Source: Phalacrocorax aristotelis (taxonomy: Eukaryota; Chordata; Aves; Suliformes; Phalacrocoracidae). Taken from it: a stretch of 64,000 bases of DNA. The notes beneath the pieces were generated by a model. That model ran no database searches. It was not told the DNA's origin and was given only the letters and a program-made list of their open reading frames with translations. The translations under genes and the position numbers were made by a program. This document shows, piece by piece, positions 11,097 to 23,287 of this stretch. Location of the stretch: assembly GCF_949628215.1 (NCBI RefSeq), contig NC_134276.1, positions 217,082,610-217,146,609 of the forward strand, given 5' to 3'. The stretch's first letter is position 1. Each line of letters starts with the position of its first letter.

Positions 11097-14000
11097 GTAA
11101 AGCAGCCCCTGGGCCCTCCAACCCGCCTTTTCCTCCAACCAGGAGTAAGGTCAAAGCAGGAAAACCCGTCCATTGTCTGCCCACCTCCATTGCCTTATGG
11201 TGCCCCACCAGGACCAAGGGAGGACTTGGAGGAGTGCCTCTAGTTTGAAAGGTCTCATTCCCTTCCCACTCCCAGCTCACTTTGATCCTCCCCAGCCCTT
11301 CCTAGGAGGTCCTGGACATCTCCTCCCTTGGGCCACATCCACTGGTGGGATGTCGGTGGACCTGTGGGTGATGAGGAGGGTCCACCTGGGCACCAGTACT
11401 GGGTCCTGATAGTTTGCACACCTCAAGCTCAGTAACCTTGTGCCTTCTGGGGTCTGAGGTTTGCAGGAATTTGGGTGCTGGTGCCCTCTGAACCCCAGAC
11501 TTGTCCCTCCAAGCACCTCTCTGGCATCTCCAGAAACAAAGGACTCTGGGCAGTGCCTGAAGCTGGTAGAGCTGCCCTAATCTAGACCAGTTTATGGGCA
11601 GTCCCAAACACCCCTGCATTAGGATCACACCTCATCCAGGGGTTCAATGGGAAAAACTCACTCCTGGAAGCCCAGCTGGGCTCCCATTGCCAGATATAGT
11701 GTTCATGGGGTCAGTCTGTGTGGCTCTTCCTCAACTCCAGGCATGCGGTAGCTCACCACAGGGGAAACGGGTTCCTGCCAGCCCTGACATTAATGCAAAC
11801 ACTATTGCTGCCGAGCAGTGCACAAGCTGTGGCTGAAACTAGTCTTCCTAAGGAGATGCTCCTCTCTCAGCCTTTCCTCTGCACGGAGGCAACCCTCTAG
11901 TCGTCAGGAGAAATGCATTAGTTCTTCACAAATCAGTAAAAAAATAAAAAAATCTATTGAGGTCCATCTTCTCTGATTTGGAAGGCTTGTTAAAAAGGAG
12001 GAAGAAATTAAAGGCGGAGATCTATAATTTCAGGTTCATTTCAGAGTTTTCAGGTGGTCTGTATTTTTTTGGTTATTTTTTAGATGGGCATCTATTATGC
12101 ATAAAATTAAGACCACTGCACAGGCTGTTATCATCCACTTAAATCTTTCTGATATGCAGTGGACTTTGCACAGCTCAGGCTTCCTATTCTACAAGGAAGG
12201 AGGCAGCGTAAATATTCATTGCTCCAAGTCCAGTTTAGGACAGGCAATGCCATCCTGGAGAGTTGAAGTGCTCTTTGGGAAGAAGGAGTATGTATTGATT
12301 GGCTAGGAAGGAGGGATTTGCTGCCCCAGTGCGGCCAGCCCAAAATGAGTGCCCTCTTCTCTCCCCACCCCGTCCCCCACCACGAGGGTTAGCATCACTC
12401 TTTGGGGAGCCCATCCTTCTTCATTGACCATAAGGGCAGTCAAGGTAGACCAGTTGGCCCATTTAGCCTGGTCAGTGCCCATGTCTGGTGGCCTCCTTCT
12501 TTGCAATGTACTGCCTGAGGGGAAGCCACTCCCAGTGCTTTAAATCCAGTCCCAGCAGCACCAGGTAATAAGAGAACCTCTTTCCAGCCAACGCTTTACC
12601 CCAGGGCATAAACATTAAGAGCTAGCGTAGGCTTCACAAAGCAGCTGTAGATGCCTCCAGCACTGTGTCTGCACTGACTTTGTGGGGAGAAGAAACCACT
12701 GGGGAGTGGGAGTCATCCAAACCCAAGTCAAGTCCGTGTGTCCTCTGCATGTCCTTTTCTCCTGACTGACCCTAAATGGTGCCTGGAGCTCACCGGATTG
12801 GGATATTTGCTTTATGGATGTCTGACGTGTTGTGACATGACCTGGCATAGCCAATCCCGTTGTGTCAGGGACCTCTCTGAGCATGGGAGGTCCAAGAAGA
12901 AGCCCAAGCTGTAGCCAACCTCCAACATCCCCTTTGTTTTCTCTTTCCTCGCTTTCAAAAACCAGTCAGAGGGAGGTGATCGGCTGCAATTGCCATGTTT
13001 AAATAAAAAAGAAATGGAGCTGCGAGAAGTGTCTCCTGGACATCTTGGAGACTGGACAAGCAAGACAAACCATTAATGTGAAGAGGCAAAGGATCTGTGA
13101 CAAAAGATGTTGGAAAACTGTAATTATGAGCAGGAAATAAAGTGGTATGAGGAGAGGGAAACATCTGATTGCTCAGGAAAGCAGAGATGTCCAGAGGTTC
13201 ACAACTGCACCGCTCACCCCATAGGACTACTGTGCAAAACCAGGTGACACATACCCCTGAGTTTATTTTTGTAAAATAAAAGTGTGTTAATGCCACTGTG
13301 TATAATTCTAGCTCATAATTCACCTGGAAGCAGTAACCCTTTGAGAAAGGCAGAGAGCAAGCTGGGAATTGCCATTACCCCATGTTGGACCGGGTAGGCA
13401 GGTTGAGCCCTGTCCTGTAGCAGATAACCTTTCAGCTCATCCCTAAACGCCCCATGGCCTTTAGCAAGTCCCACCATCTCCTTCACCTGACCATTCCCTG
13501 GGCAGGTTAAGAGGAGCCATCTTAAACTGTATGGTAAGAAAAAAATAGGGTTCAAAACCAGCCATGGCTTCTCCCTGCAATATGCCACCCGCAAGTCTTG
13601 GAGGCATTTGGGGCTGCTGCCTGGAGAGGTGTGGAAATCCAACAAGTGGGAGGGTAAACCTCTGGGTTTTGGTGGCCACACGGACCCAGCTGAGAGGGGT
13701 TCTATCCAGTAGTGTCTCCTCCAAGCACACATCATGTGGCAGCATGGCAGCCCCTGGGAAGGGTCACAGCACCAACAATGGCACAGAAGTCCCTCCCAGC
13801 TTTTTAGATATTTGCAATTTGCCAAAGAGGCAGCAGAAGCCAAAAGCTCTGCCTTCCCCAGGAGTGAGGAAATTGCTGTTGTGTTGCAACCAGGTAGAAA
13901 ACAAGGTGTCTAAAAATGACACCTCTCAGGTGTGGCATGGGTTGGCTGACCATATCATCGCTGCCCACGCTACTCACTTGGCAGGGCTCTCTCCAACATA

Positions 14001-15589
14001 TTGGTGCTGGCATTTTGGGCTCCCAGTCCTTTGCCCAGGGAGCTCTCCTGTGCCCTGGCAATGGGAGCAACCACGGGTGCAAAGCCTCCATTCACCTCTC
14101 CATAACAGGTTCCCAATGCATATGCCCAAGACTTCTATAAACTGTGGCTTTTCTGACCCATATTGACAAAATATGTTTTCATTAAAGAACGTACATTGCA
14201 TTATGTCTTCAAGAATTGCACCGGGAATTGCCTTTCTTCCTCCAACCACCTTTGGTGGGAATATAATGTGTGAATGAGGATTCATGCTGGAGTGGGATTC
14301 GGGGGAGGCAGTTGGGAAATCAGTGGGGTTTATTAAAAGTTTGGCTGCACGATTTGGTACGGTTGAGCTCAGATTTCCCCGGCCCAGCAGAGTTTACCCC
14401 TTGCTACTGGTAGCACAGAAGAAGAAGGATTGCCCTTACTCACAATAGCCCAAACCCCAAGGAGGGACCAGCAGAGTTTTGGGGGGATTTTTATTCCCCC
14501 CACAGCTAAAATCTTTCTAACTCAAAAAAAACCCCACCAAAATTGTAAATGCTGGCAGTGAGACAAGTGCCATTTTCAGATTGACATTTCCAGCCTCTCC
14601 TCTTGAAATGCTGTTCTGTATCAAAATGTACTTTGGCAAGAAAAACATTCAGGTATTGTATCATAGCAAGAAAAATATCCTATTGAAAAAGAAACAAAAT
14701 GTTCCAATCTAAGCAAAACAATGAGTATAACAGCATCAAAAAAGAAAGTATTTCTGCATTTCTGGGTGAGGCCACAGCATCGAGAAACAGGGGTTTTTCT
14801 GTGGAACACCCCACATTTTCACATTTCCCCCACATCACAGCGATGGGGGACACTTTGTAAGGGAGGTTGCAAGATGCCAATGTCTGCAGAGCCATGGCCA
14901 GGCTGGGATGCTCTCAGGGTGCCCGGCTGTGCAAGTGTCACAGCCTCTTGGCCTCAGCAGCTCAGGAGACACAGGGTGACTTGAAGTCCAGCTCCTGCAT
15001 CAGCCCAGGAGAGTTGAGACCATTTAGGGAAGCAAAGTGTTTGCAATCAGCAGGAAAAACCTTCATTCCTAAACTGCATTGACAAAAACAATCACTGTGC
15101 ACAAGAAAACAGAGACCTAATGGAGTGCATGACCCACAGGTTCATTTGGCACCCTGGTATGAAAATCATTATTTAGGTGGGACCTTGCCAAGAGGCACAA
15201 GTCATTGAACTCCCACAACTGTGCAGAGCAAACATTTCAGAGCCTTAAAAGATCAGGGCAGGAAAGGAACTCAGACATATGAAGGGCGGGGGATGCACCT
15301 CCAGAAAAGTTCACCCATGTTGATCCGATTTTGGGCATCTCTGCTTGCAAACCCCCATTCCCCAAATGATCCTTCCTGATGCAAACCAACCCATGGCTGG
15401 AGTGGTGCAAAAATACCTGTATGGGCAAAAGGGGACCCACTGTAGACAGTTCTCACTATTTAATTGATACAAAAAAAGCTACTGAACAGTATTTATTATT
15501 ACAAGAAAAAAACCCTCCTACCATATCCCGTTTGTCTGGTGTGGTGCTCACCCTGCTAGCATCCCTTCAGAGGAGGCACCACTTAAGCG
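11097..15589. other. 3' region of the collagen-like gene and intergenic DNA
   Basis: This must hold the last collagen exon and its 3' UTR, but I could not choose an acceptor with confidence. AATAAA signals occur near 13003, 13136 and 13273, and any of them could end the transcript. No other gene or repeat is evident. Confidence 0.4.
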
Positions 15590-16383
15590 GCCTCTACCAG
15601 AAATTAAGTTTAACAAGGGCAAGTGCTGGATCTTGCCCCTGGGGCGCGGCAGCCCTGGCTGCACAGACAGCCTGGGGAGCGAGGGGCTGGGGAGCAGCTC
15701 TGCAGGGACCTGGGGGTTCTGGCCAACGGCAAGTTGAACCTAAGCCACCAGCATGCCCTGGCAGCTGAGAGGGCCAACCGTGCCCTGGGGGGCATCGAGC
15801 CCTGCATCGCAGCCGGGCGAGGGAGGGGATTGTCCCGCTCTGCCCCGCGCTGGGGCGGCCTCACCCCGAGTGCTGTGGGCAGCGCTGGGCGCCGCAGGAC
15901 ATTGAGGGTATAAAGCTACTGGAGAGTGTCCAGAGGAGGCCACGGAGTTGGTGAGGGTTTTAGAGGGGAAACGGTACGAGGAGTGGCTGGAGTCCCTGGG
16001 TTTGTTCAGCTGGAGCAGAGGAGGCCGAGGGCAGCCCTCATGGCGCTCTGCAGCTCCCTCCCGAGGGCAGGAGGAGGGGCAGGGCTGGTCTCTGCTCTCT
16101 GGTGACCAACGCCAGGCCCCGAGGGAATGGCAGGGAGATGTGCCAGGGGAGGGTGAGGCTGGGCATTAGGAGACGGTTCTTCCCCCAGAGGGTGGTGGAG
16201 CCCTGGAAGAGGCTCCCCAGGGAGGCATCACGGCACCAGCCTGGCGATATTCCAGAAGCACTTGGCCAAGGCCCTCAGGGACATGGTGTGAATTTGGGCT
16301 GTCCTGTGCAGGGACAGGAGCTGGACTCGATGGTCCTTATGGGTCCCTTCCAACTCAGGGCATTCTGTGATTCTATGATTCTA
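15590..16383 (+). mobile_element. CR1 LINE, 3' end fragment (about 0.8 kb)
   Basis: A 5'-truncated CR1 in sense orientation. It runs from the coding 3' part (aagtgctggatcttgcccctgg, cagcatgccctggcagctga) through the 3' UTR to the tail ttctgtgattctatgattcta. It is longer and better preserved than the copy at 8647-9090. Confidence 0.92.
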
Positions 16384-17929
16384 AATATGGGGTTGTCATA
16401 CTTGAGTTGCCACCACCACTTGACCCAGGGTGTCCGGTCAGTGTAAAGCCTGTGGTCTTTTACTAATCATGGCCAAAAAAAAAAAAAATTATGTGTTTAT
16501 GGGCTTGTGGTAACTTTGGACCAGCTCTATTCCAATCCAGCTTAGGATGTCCCCAAAAACTAGCCTTCCTGTCCTTGGCTACTCTTGGGATACCCAAGAC
16601 TAAGCGTTACCCAGGCTCCAGCACTTGGCCAGCCCTGCCCAGGACTGTGGGGTTTGGCCAAGCAAGGTAGGGAGGATTTGCCAAAGAGGAGGATTTGAGA
16701 AGAAAGGATTTGGGTTGACCATCAGAGGAAATGCTGCACTGCTCATTCCTGCCTCATCCTACCAAGCCAGCGTGCACGTGGCTGCACCATCTCTGGTGAT
16801 ACAGTGATGCATGGGGCATTTCTCCACCCTACACACCAGCTGCTTCTGTGGATTTGGTGTGAAAGTCACCCAATGTGCCCAGCACATGGCTCAGGGTCAC
16901 CAGGTAGCCTGTCCCTATCCCACAGCCGGGCTGGCATTGCAGCATCCTGCAGAGTGCCCGCTCTCCCTGCCTCCTTCAGCTCCCCAAACTCTCCCAGGAC
17001 ATCTCCTCTTGGGCATCTGTCCCCATGTCCTGTCTCTGCCCTTCCTGTGTGCTGCGATGTTGGGTTTCCACCAAGACAACAGAGATGCTCCCAGGAGCCT
17101 TTCTCCAATTCAGCGTGCAACAGCATCCCTCTTGGGGACCACTGGCACCAGAAAGCTCATGAATAACTCAAAGTGGCACTTATTTACCAAAATCAAGAGG
17201 AGAAAACCCTCCTCCATCCCATGATTGCTCTTCCAGGGATTCCAGCCCTGCATTTCACCATCGCCTTCCAACTATTATCTCCACCAGGGCATTAGAGAAG
17301 AGGAGGGTGCATTGCTGTGGGCTGGTGAATCCCTTGGCAAGCACGTTAAGTTGACATCAAGCCTGAGGAGACAATAAGCAATATTTTCTGCATGAAGATC
17401 ATTTTTAGAGCTGTGAATCAGCAGCACAGTGAGCATCTGGAGACAGCAGTAGGTGAGAAAATGGACCTGCGGGATGTGGGACCTGGCACCTCCTGGGGAA
17501 CATGAGGAATTTCTCTTTCTGCCTCATTATTCCCAGATACCAAACAAGTGGGGAAACACCTTAGTTTTTCCTTTTAAGACCAGTGCCACCACTTAAAATA
17601 GAGCTTCATCTTCCCACGTGCAGAATTTCTTGGCAGCTTTTGGCTCCAACCTTGGCAAGGAGTGCACATATCCCAGAGCCAAGTCTGGGAAACAAATCTG
17701 GGCACTTGGTTTCATGGTCAAGGTGTAGCCAAAGGAGAGGGCAGAGTCTCCCAGTGGGGTGATTTGGCTCAAGACCCTTCACCATAAACCACGTTTATGG
17801 CCCAGGTCAAAGCAGCAGCTCACCAGGGAGCCAGGTGACTTAATTCAGATTTGCAAAGTGGCTGGAAGGCTTGAGAAGTGAAAACCAATATTGTGGGCAA
17901 GTATATAAGATCAAGCTGTTCAGTCCTCT

Positions 17930-18180
17930 GCTAGGTGTATTAAATGCAGCTTGAATTTCCCATCAGTGCTCTGGGAGCTTAAGCATAATGGGAAATTGAT
18001 AACTTGATTTTTTTTTTTTAATACATCTAGCCTTAAATGTTTACTATTGATTTGCCATCTGAACCGCTTTGGCAGGGCCAAATATTACCGGAATGCATCC
18101 TCGGTGTTTCCTTGGAAATGTCACGTCATTCTAATTGAGTTTCTTGAAATTATTTGATTGCAGGGTAGGGGAGACTTTTA
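17930..18180. promoter_or_regulatory. Candidate conserved non-coding element
   Basis: A repeat-free AT-rich block containing ggaaattgataacttg, ttactattgatttgcc, tgtcacgtcattctaattga and ttgaaattatttgattg. The density of homeodomain-type cores plus a TGACG/CGTCA half-site suggests an enhancer, but this rests on sequence texture alone. Confidence 0.25.
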
Positions 18181-18589
18181 GGGCTGAACAATTTGCTGGC
18201 GAGCTGACTGCTTTCCAGACGCAGGGAGCTGGGGCTGCTCCAGACAGGGCGAAGCCAGAAGATTCCTGAACACATGCACTGGAGAACGGCCTTAGAAAGC
18301 AAAGAACATCGCTACGAACGGTCAGCCCCGAGCATGTGAAAAGCTGGGGCTTTAATGCACGTAAAACCAGCTTCACAAATCCTTGTGGAGTTTGCAAAGC
18401 GGAGGGCAATTTTGGAGCATAAGTTCATCGATTATTTTGTATGAATCACATGGCTCCGGAGCTGAGCCCGTGGGTCTGTATCTATGTGTGTACAGGCACC
18501 TATAGCTGGAGCACGCTCAGCCCCTTTGCAGGAGGGGGTTTCACGTGCATCCAGTCAGCGAAGTCTTGCAAGGAGGTGCGGAGAGGAGA

Positions 18590-18970
18590 AACTGGCCTCA
18601 TTGCGGCATCCAATGTCCGCGGGCCGTTCCTTAGCAACCCTGACAAAAGAAAATGGATCGCGAGAGATGATGAGGCTCGGCCGGCATAATTTAGTAATTT
18701 GATAATGATACAGTCCCTGAAATGGCCACCAGCGCTGACAGCTGGGCCCCGAGCATCATCCAGCGTCCTCTGGCCACGCCTGGCAGATTGGAGCGGACAG
18801 GCTGTTTGGGAGGGAGCTGACAAAAGCCCCTGTCTTCACTCCTGCCAGAGTCAAAAGCAATAAAAAAGTTCATCACCATATTACCAGCCTGAATTGCTCT
18901 TAGCTAGGTTAATCAATTACGCAGTATTTTAAGAGCACGAGTAATTTAGGCTCTGGAGATGCCGCTGAGG
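18590..18970. promoter_or_regulatory. Candidate enhancer with an HNF1-like site
   Basis: A repeat-free block with homeodomain-type cores (cataatttagtaatttgata, acgagtaatttagg). At about 18908-18920, gttaatcaattac matches the HNF1 consensus GTTAATNATTAAC at 11 of 13 positions. UCN3 is made in pancreatic islets in mammals, so an islet-type enhancer would fit the neighbour; this is inference. Confidence 0.3.
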
Positions 18971-21900
18971 CAAATGGCTGTGAGTTAATGTAGGGCTGGA
19001 CCTGAGCACTGGAGAGTCCATCTTGCAAAACCCTCCACCACATCTTCCATGCTCAGACTCTGTGGGAGGCAGTAGAGGTTTGCATGCCAACTGCAGCCCT
19101 TTTGGGTGATATTTATTACTTTTAGGAGCAATAGGAATCACTACATCACTGCATTGGTATATACAGCCTCTTGCCAGCGTTGCTGGAAGGCCGCTGGTGA
19201 ACACCGTCCCCTGCCCACTGTAAGGGTAGAATTGCAACCCAGCAGCCACAACGCCCTTGAGAAGGAAGGAAAATATTGGAAAAAAACCTGAAAAACCTTC
19301 TGTGCCAGGAAGGCAGCTCTGCCCGTCTGAGCTGGGACAAGCAGGAGCAACAATGGGGATGGATTTGCCCCTGACATCATTGCCATGTGGGTTAAGAGGA
19401 AAACCAAGGAGAAACTCTCCCCATCCAGGAGCCGGTGCTCCTGCAGGAGCAGCCCCCTCCCAGGCTGTCCATTGTGCTCCATTTTTCACCCCAAACCACC
19501 CCAGGTAAATCCCATTTGATTCTTCAGGCTTCCTCCGGATGGCTCCTCGCTCATTCCCTGCTTTGGGCATCCCTTAGCCCAGCACCCTGAGCCCCACCGG
19601 TGGGCTCTGCCCCTGAAAACACCCCAAGCACCTCCCTCTGGATGATGAAGCCAAGGGGCCAACCCACAGCCATGATGCCAGTGGCAAAGGAGTTCTGGAT
19701 GAGCAATATAACCCATCTGTAGAGAAGCAACCATAGCATTTCTTGAGCAATGTCTCTCCCGCCTGCCTCGGCCAGCAGCTGCAGCCTCACCAGTGAGAGC
19801 AATCCCTGCTTACAGAGGCAGGAAAAAGAAGCAGATCCTTCTATACTTCACTGCATGGGACAGAAATAGGTTTTACGTGTAGACCCACTGTCAGGATAAA
19901 CACCCTGAGGCCAGTGCTGCTCCTGCATGTGGATCCAGGCTCCTGCTGCCTCCCTTTACATTTTTTCTTGATTTTCGATGTTTCCTTCCATCTGGAGATG
20001 TGAAGCCCATGTAGCTGCCAGCACATACCTTGTGTACAGGTAGGTGCAAACACCTCTTTGGAGAAGGGGTAGGAGGTGCAACACAGAGATAGCAGACAAA
20101 AACATTGCAGCGAACACTTGGGGAAGACAATTTGGAAGATTTAAGATTATTTTTTCTTCTCCATTGATTTTTTCTTTTCTTCCTTTGGAGGGAAAGCATC
20201 AAGAACCACACTTTATTTCATGCCTGAAGGCTGGCAGTGGTGAAATTGGTCTTTGGGTTTGGCCCAAGCGATTCTTGGAGAAGCATATGCAGCAATCTGC
20301 AAAATAACCCCAGCCCATTTTATGCCAAAGAGGCTTTCTGGTATTACATTTGCATCAAAAGCTCAAAGCAGAGCTAATTAATTTCCAGGAACATGAAACA
20401 CTGAAGGCAGGGTGGGTAACTGCTTTTTACAGGCAGCCAAGTGCTTTGCATACGACCCGGGCTGTAATTCCCCTGTGACCCTGCAGCAGCAGCAAGAGAC
20501 TCGGGACCCAAGAAGGTGAAAAAAAAAGGGTAAGAAAGGTAAAACAATAATTCAAGCCCTGCAAAACTAACAAACTCCTTGTCCCCAGCTGCTCTCCTCC
20601 CTGTACTGAGGTTCTGGCTCAAAGCCCTTAGCTCAAAGCCCCGCTATACAGCCACCTTGGAGGGACATGCAGGGACTTGCTGCTGCTAAGCTGTTGGAAG
20701 AAGTGAAAATCACCCCCAAAATGGGGTTATGGGGAAGAAAAACCCACCAAAAATCAGCCTCGGGGGAGAGGAAGGGCCATTCACTGTAGGGTTACGGAGA
20801 GATGGGAGACGGGCAATCTCATATCATAGCAAGGTCTTCCCTCTGCAGCCTTGACAATGTAGACTGAGCCTTAGAGATTATTAAAGAAGGGACAAAGCAA
20901 ACCAGAAAACTCCCTTCTGCCACTCTATGGACTTACAGTGCATCCATGTCCAACTCCTCTCTGCAATTCTGGTGCTGGAAGCAGTAAACAGGACCTCGCA
21001 TCGCATTGCCTTTGCCTCCCCAGGCCAGGCAAAACTTCTGTGCTGGTATTTGAGGCATGCTTTTTGCTTTCAAGGCTTCTGGTGTGATACAATCACAAGT
21101 CGCCGTGTCTTATTTTTCCCAGTAGCGGAATGGTTGTACTGATGAAACTTTAATAAGATCCTCTTCAGCTGCCCACATTTGGGCTTTAAATGATGATTCA
21201 CAGAAGGAAATTGAGCTCGGTGAGAGTGAGGGCAGGCTGCAGAGAGGTGGGAAGGTGTCCTGCTCCTGGAGAGACAGACGCACAGTGGAGACGTGTGAGG
21301 ATGCTCATGACAAAACCTGCCTTTTTCATAAGCTTGGTAATTTTCAGAGAAACTTTTTAGGAGTTTGAAGTCCCCTCTGCTGCCAGCCAGCTCCCAGGGG
21401 TGCCCCAGGCTGTTTGTAGTGCAGCTCCCTCCATCTCCAGGGTCAGCTGGGGTTATCTTCATGCCATGACTTTTTCAGTTTTGCAGGAAAATCTCCTCTT
21501 CAATCCCCTGCAAAAGCAAAGACCGAAGCAGGGATCTGCCAGCTGCAGTAGCTGGTGACAGTGAAAAGAGTCCAGTTTGCTTTTAAAGCAGACTGATAAG
21601 GATGAACCAAGCAGTTTGACTTCTTTCATCTTTCTTTCTTAGGTGCTACCTTCTCTTCCCTATTTTCCCCTAATAAAATCACTCTGAAAACTCTATGTCT
21701 GGTGTGTGCATTTGCCTCCTGCAAGGACGTTGTCCTGTACCAACACTTCCCAACAGCGAAGTGTTTTATGGGTAAATAAAACATAGAAATACGCCCTAGT
21801 ATCTGCTCAGGAGACAGAGATGGTTTCACCTGATGGCTCCAGCAGTGACCTGCTGGATGATGGGAAAGGCACTCACCTCCATGCTCCAGCTTCTCTCTCA

Positions 21901-22685
21901 GGTAGTTTTTGCTGTCTGCATGAAAAATAAATAGGTTCATATTTACATGGCTCATTGTGGAAACAGGACTGACTTTTGAGGGGAATCCATGTGTATATGC
22001 CATTCCTTTAAATATAGCATGTCTTTAGGGCTGTTGTGATTGCTTTTTCCCTTTGGAGCCACGGGGATTAGCTGTTGCAAACCTGGCTGCTCAGGAAAGC
22101 AGTTTGTTAAGCACTGAGTGCCTCTCTGCCTTTCAGTCTGCTGTTGTGCCCTGGCCCCCGGCACCTTTGGGATCCACCGTCACCCAATTCAGTCAATCAG
22201 GGTGAGGTTCAACCCCAACCATGTGAAGGTGGAACCATGGTGGAGGTGGGTAACTGAACTTGTCACCCTCCCATGCGAGGCTGCCACAGTACCTGCAGAC
22301 ACCGAAGAGCCCAGGTGGGGTCTGGCACTGACAAACACCCCTCTAAGGGTCCTACAGGATCTCCTGGCATGTGGGTCAGCCCTTTCCCAACATCCCCCAA
22401 GTCATCTCATTGCAGCCACCAGCCAGGAAGGGCTAAACATCCCATTTCCAACCATTCAGAACATGCCCAACTCATGGAGACAGCCTGAAGCAGCTGCAAT
22501 GGATAAAAACTACATGCACACACGTTCTCCCTCCATCACACACGCTCTCCTACAAAACTCAGAAAAGCTTCAGTGAGAGAGGACAACCACCCCACCACAA
22601 GGGATAGGATGGCTGCAAAGGTGGAGTAGCCATCACTTGTGTGGATGCAACTAAATATACCTTACCCCCTCCCAACCTATGGTCT

Positions 22686-23282
22686 TGTATTGGGTCTGGC
22701 TGAGAAGGAGTTAATTTTCCCCACAGCAGCCCTCCTAGTGCTGGGCTTTGCACTGGTAGCTAGAAAGGTGCTGATAACACACCGTGTTTGGGCTACCGCT
22801 GCTCAGCGCTGGCACAGCATCAAGGCTGACTCTCCAACACACCCCCCTCGCCAGTGGGCTGGGGGTGGGCAAGATCTTGGGAGGGGACAGAGCCAGAACA
22901 GCTGACCCAAACTGACCAAAGGGATGTTCCATAGCATATGACGTCTGCTCAGCAATAAAACCTAAGAGAAAGGAGGGGGAGGAAGGGGCGGGGGGTTCGT
23001 TATTACATTTGTCTTCTGGAGCGACTGTTACGCGTACTGAAGCCCTACTTCCCAGGAAATGTCTTGACATCGCCAGCTGATGGGAAGTAGAGAATAAATG
23101 TTTTGTTTTCCTTTGCTTCCATGCATGGCCTTTGCTTTTGTTTTCTTAAACTGCCTTTTTCTAGACCCACGAGGGTTTTTTCCACCTTATTTTCTCCCCA
23201 CCACCACCCCATCCTGCTGAGGAGGGGAGCGATAAAGCAGCTTGGTGGGCACCTGGCGTCCAGCCAAGGTCAACCCACCGCA
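22686..23282 (+). mobile_element. Solo LTR of an avian endogenous retrovirus
   Basis: A single LTR of about 597 bp with TG...CA ends and no internal retroviral sequence beside it. It begins tgtattgggtctggctgaga and carries features I recall from common bird LTRs (gctgacccaaactgaccaaa, gttacgcgtactgaagccct). It is flanked by a perfect 5-bp target-site duplication, GGTCT, at 22681-22685 and 23283-23287. A 5-bp duplication suits an ERVL-like family. It is a fossil left by recombination between two LTRs and looks moderately old. Confidence 0.85.
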
Positions 23283-23287
23283 GGTCT

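Larger units (their letters stand above)
16384..22680. other. Intergenic DNA between the collagen-like gene and UCN3
   Basis: No gene is supported. There is a poly(A) run near 16475 and a poly(T) run near 18008. Two AT-rich, repeat-free blocks (about 17930-18180 and 18590-18970) look like regulatory elements and are listed separately. Confidence 0.5.

Noticed and set aside
13564-14166. 200-aa open frame on the plus strand
   Set aside because: No recognisable domain, overlapped by equally long frames on the other strand and lacking splice or promoter context.
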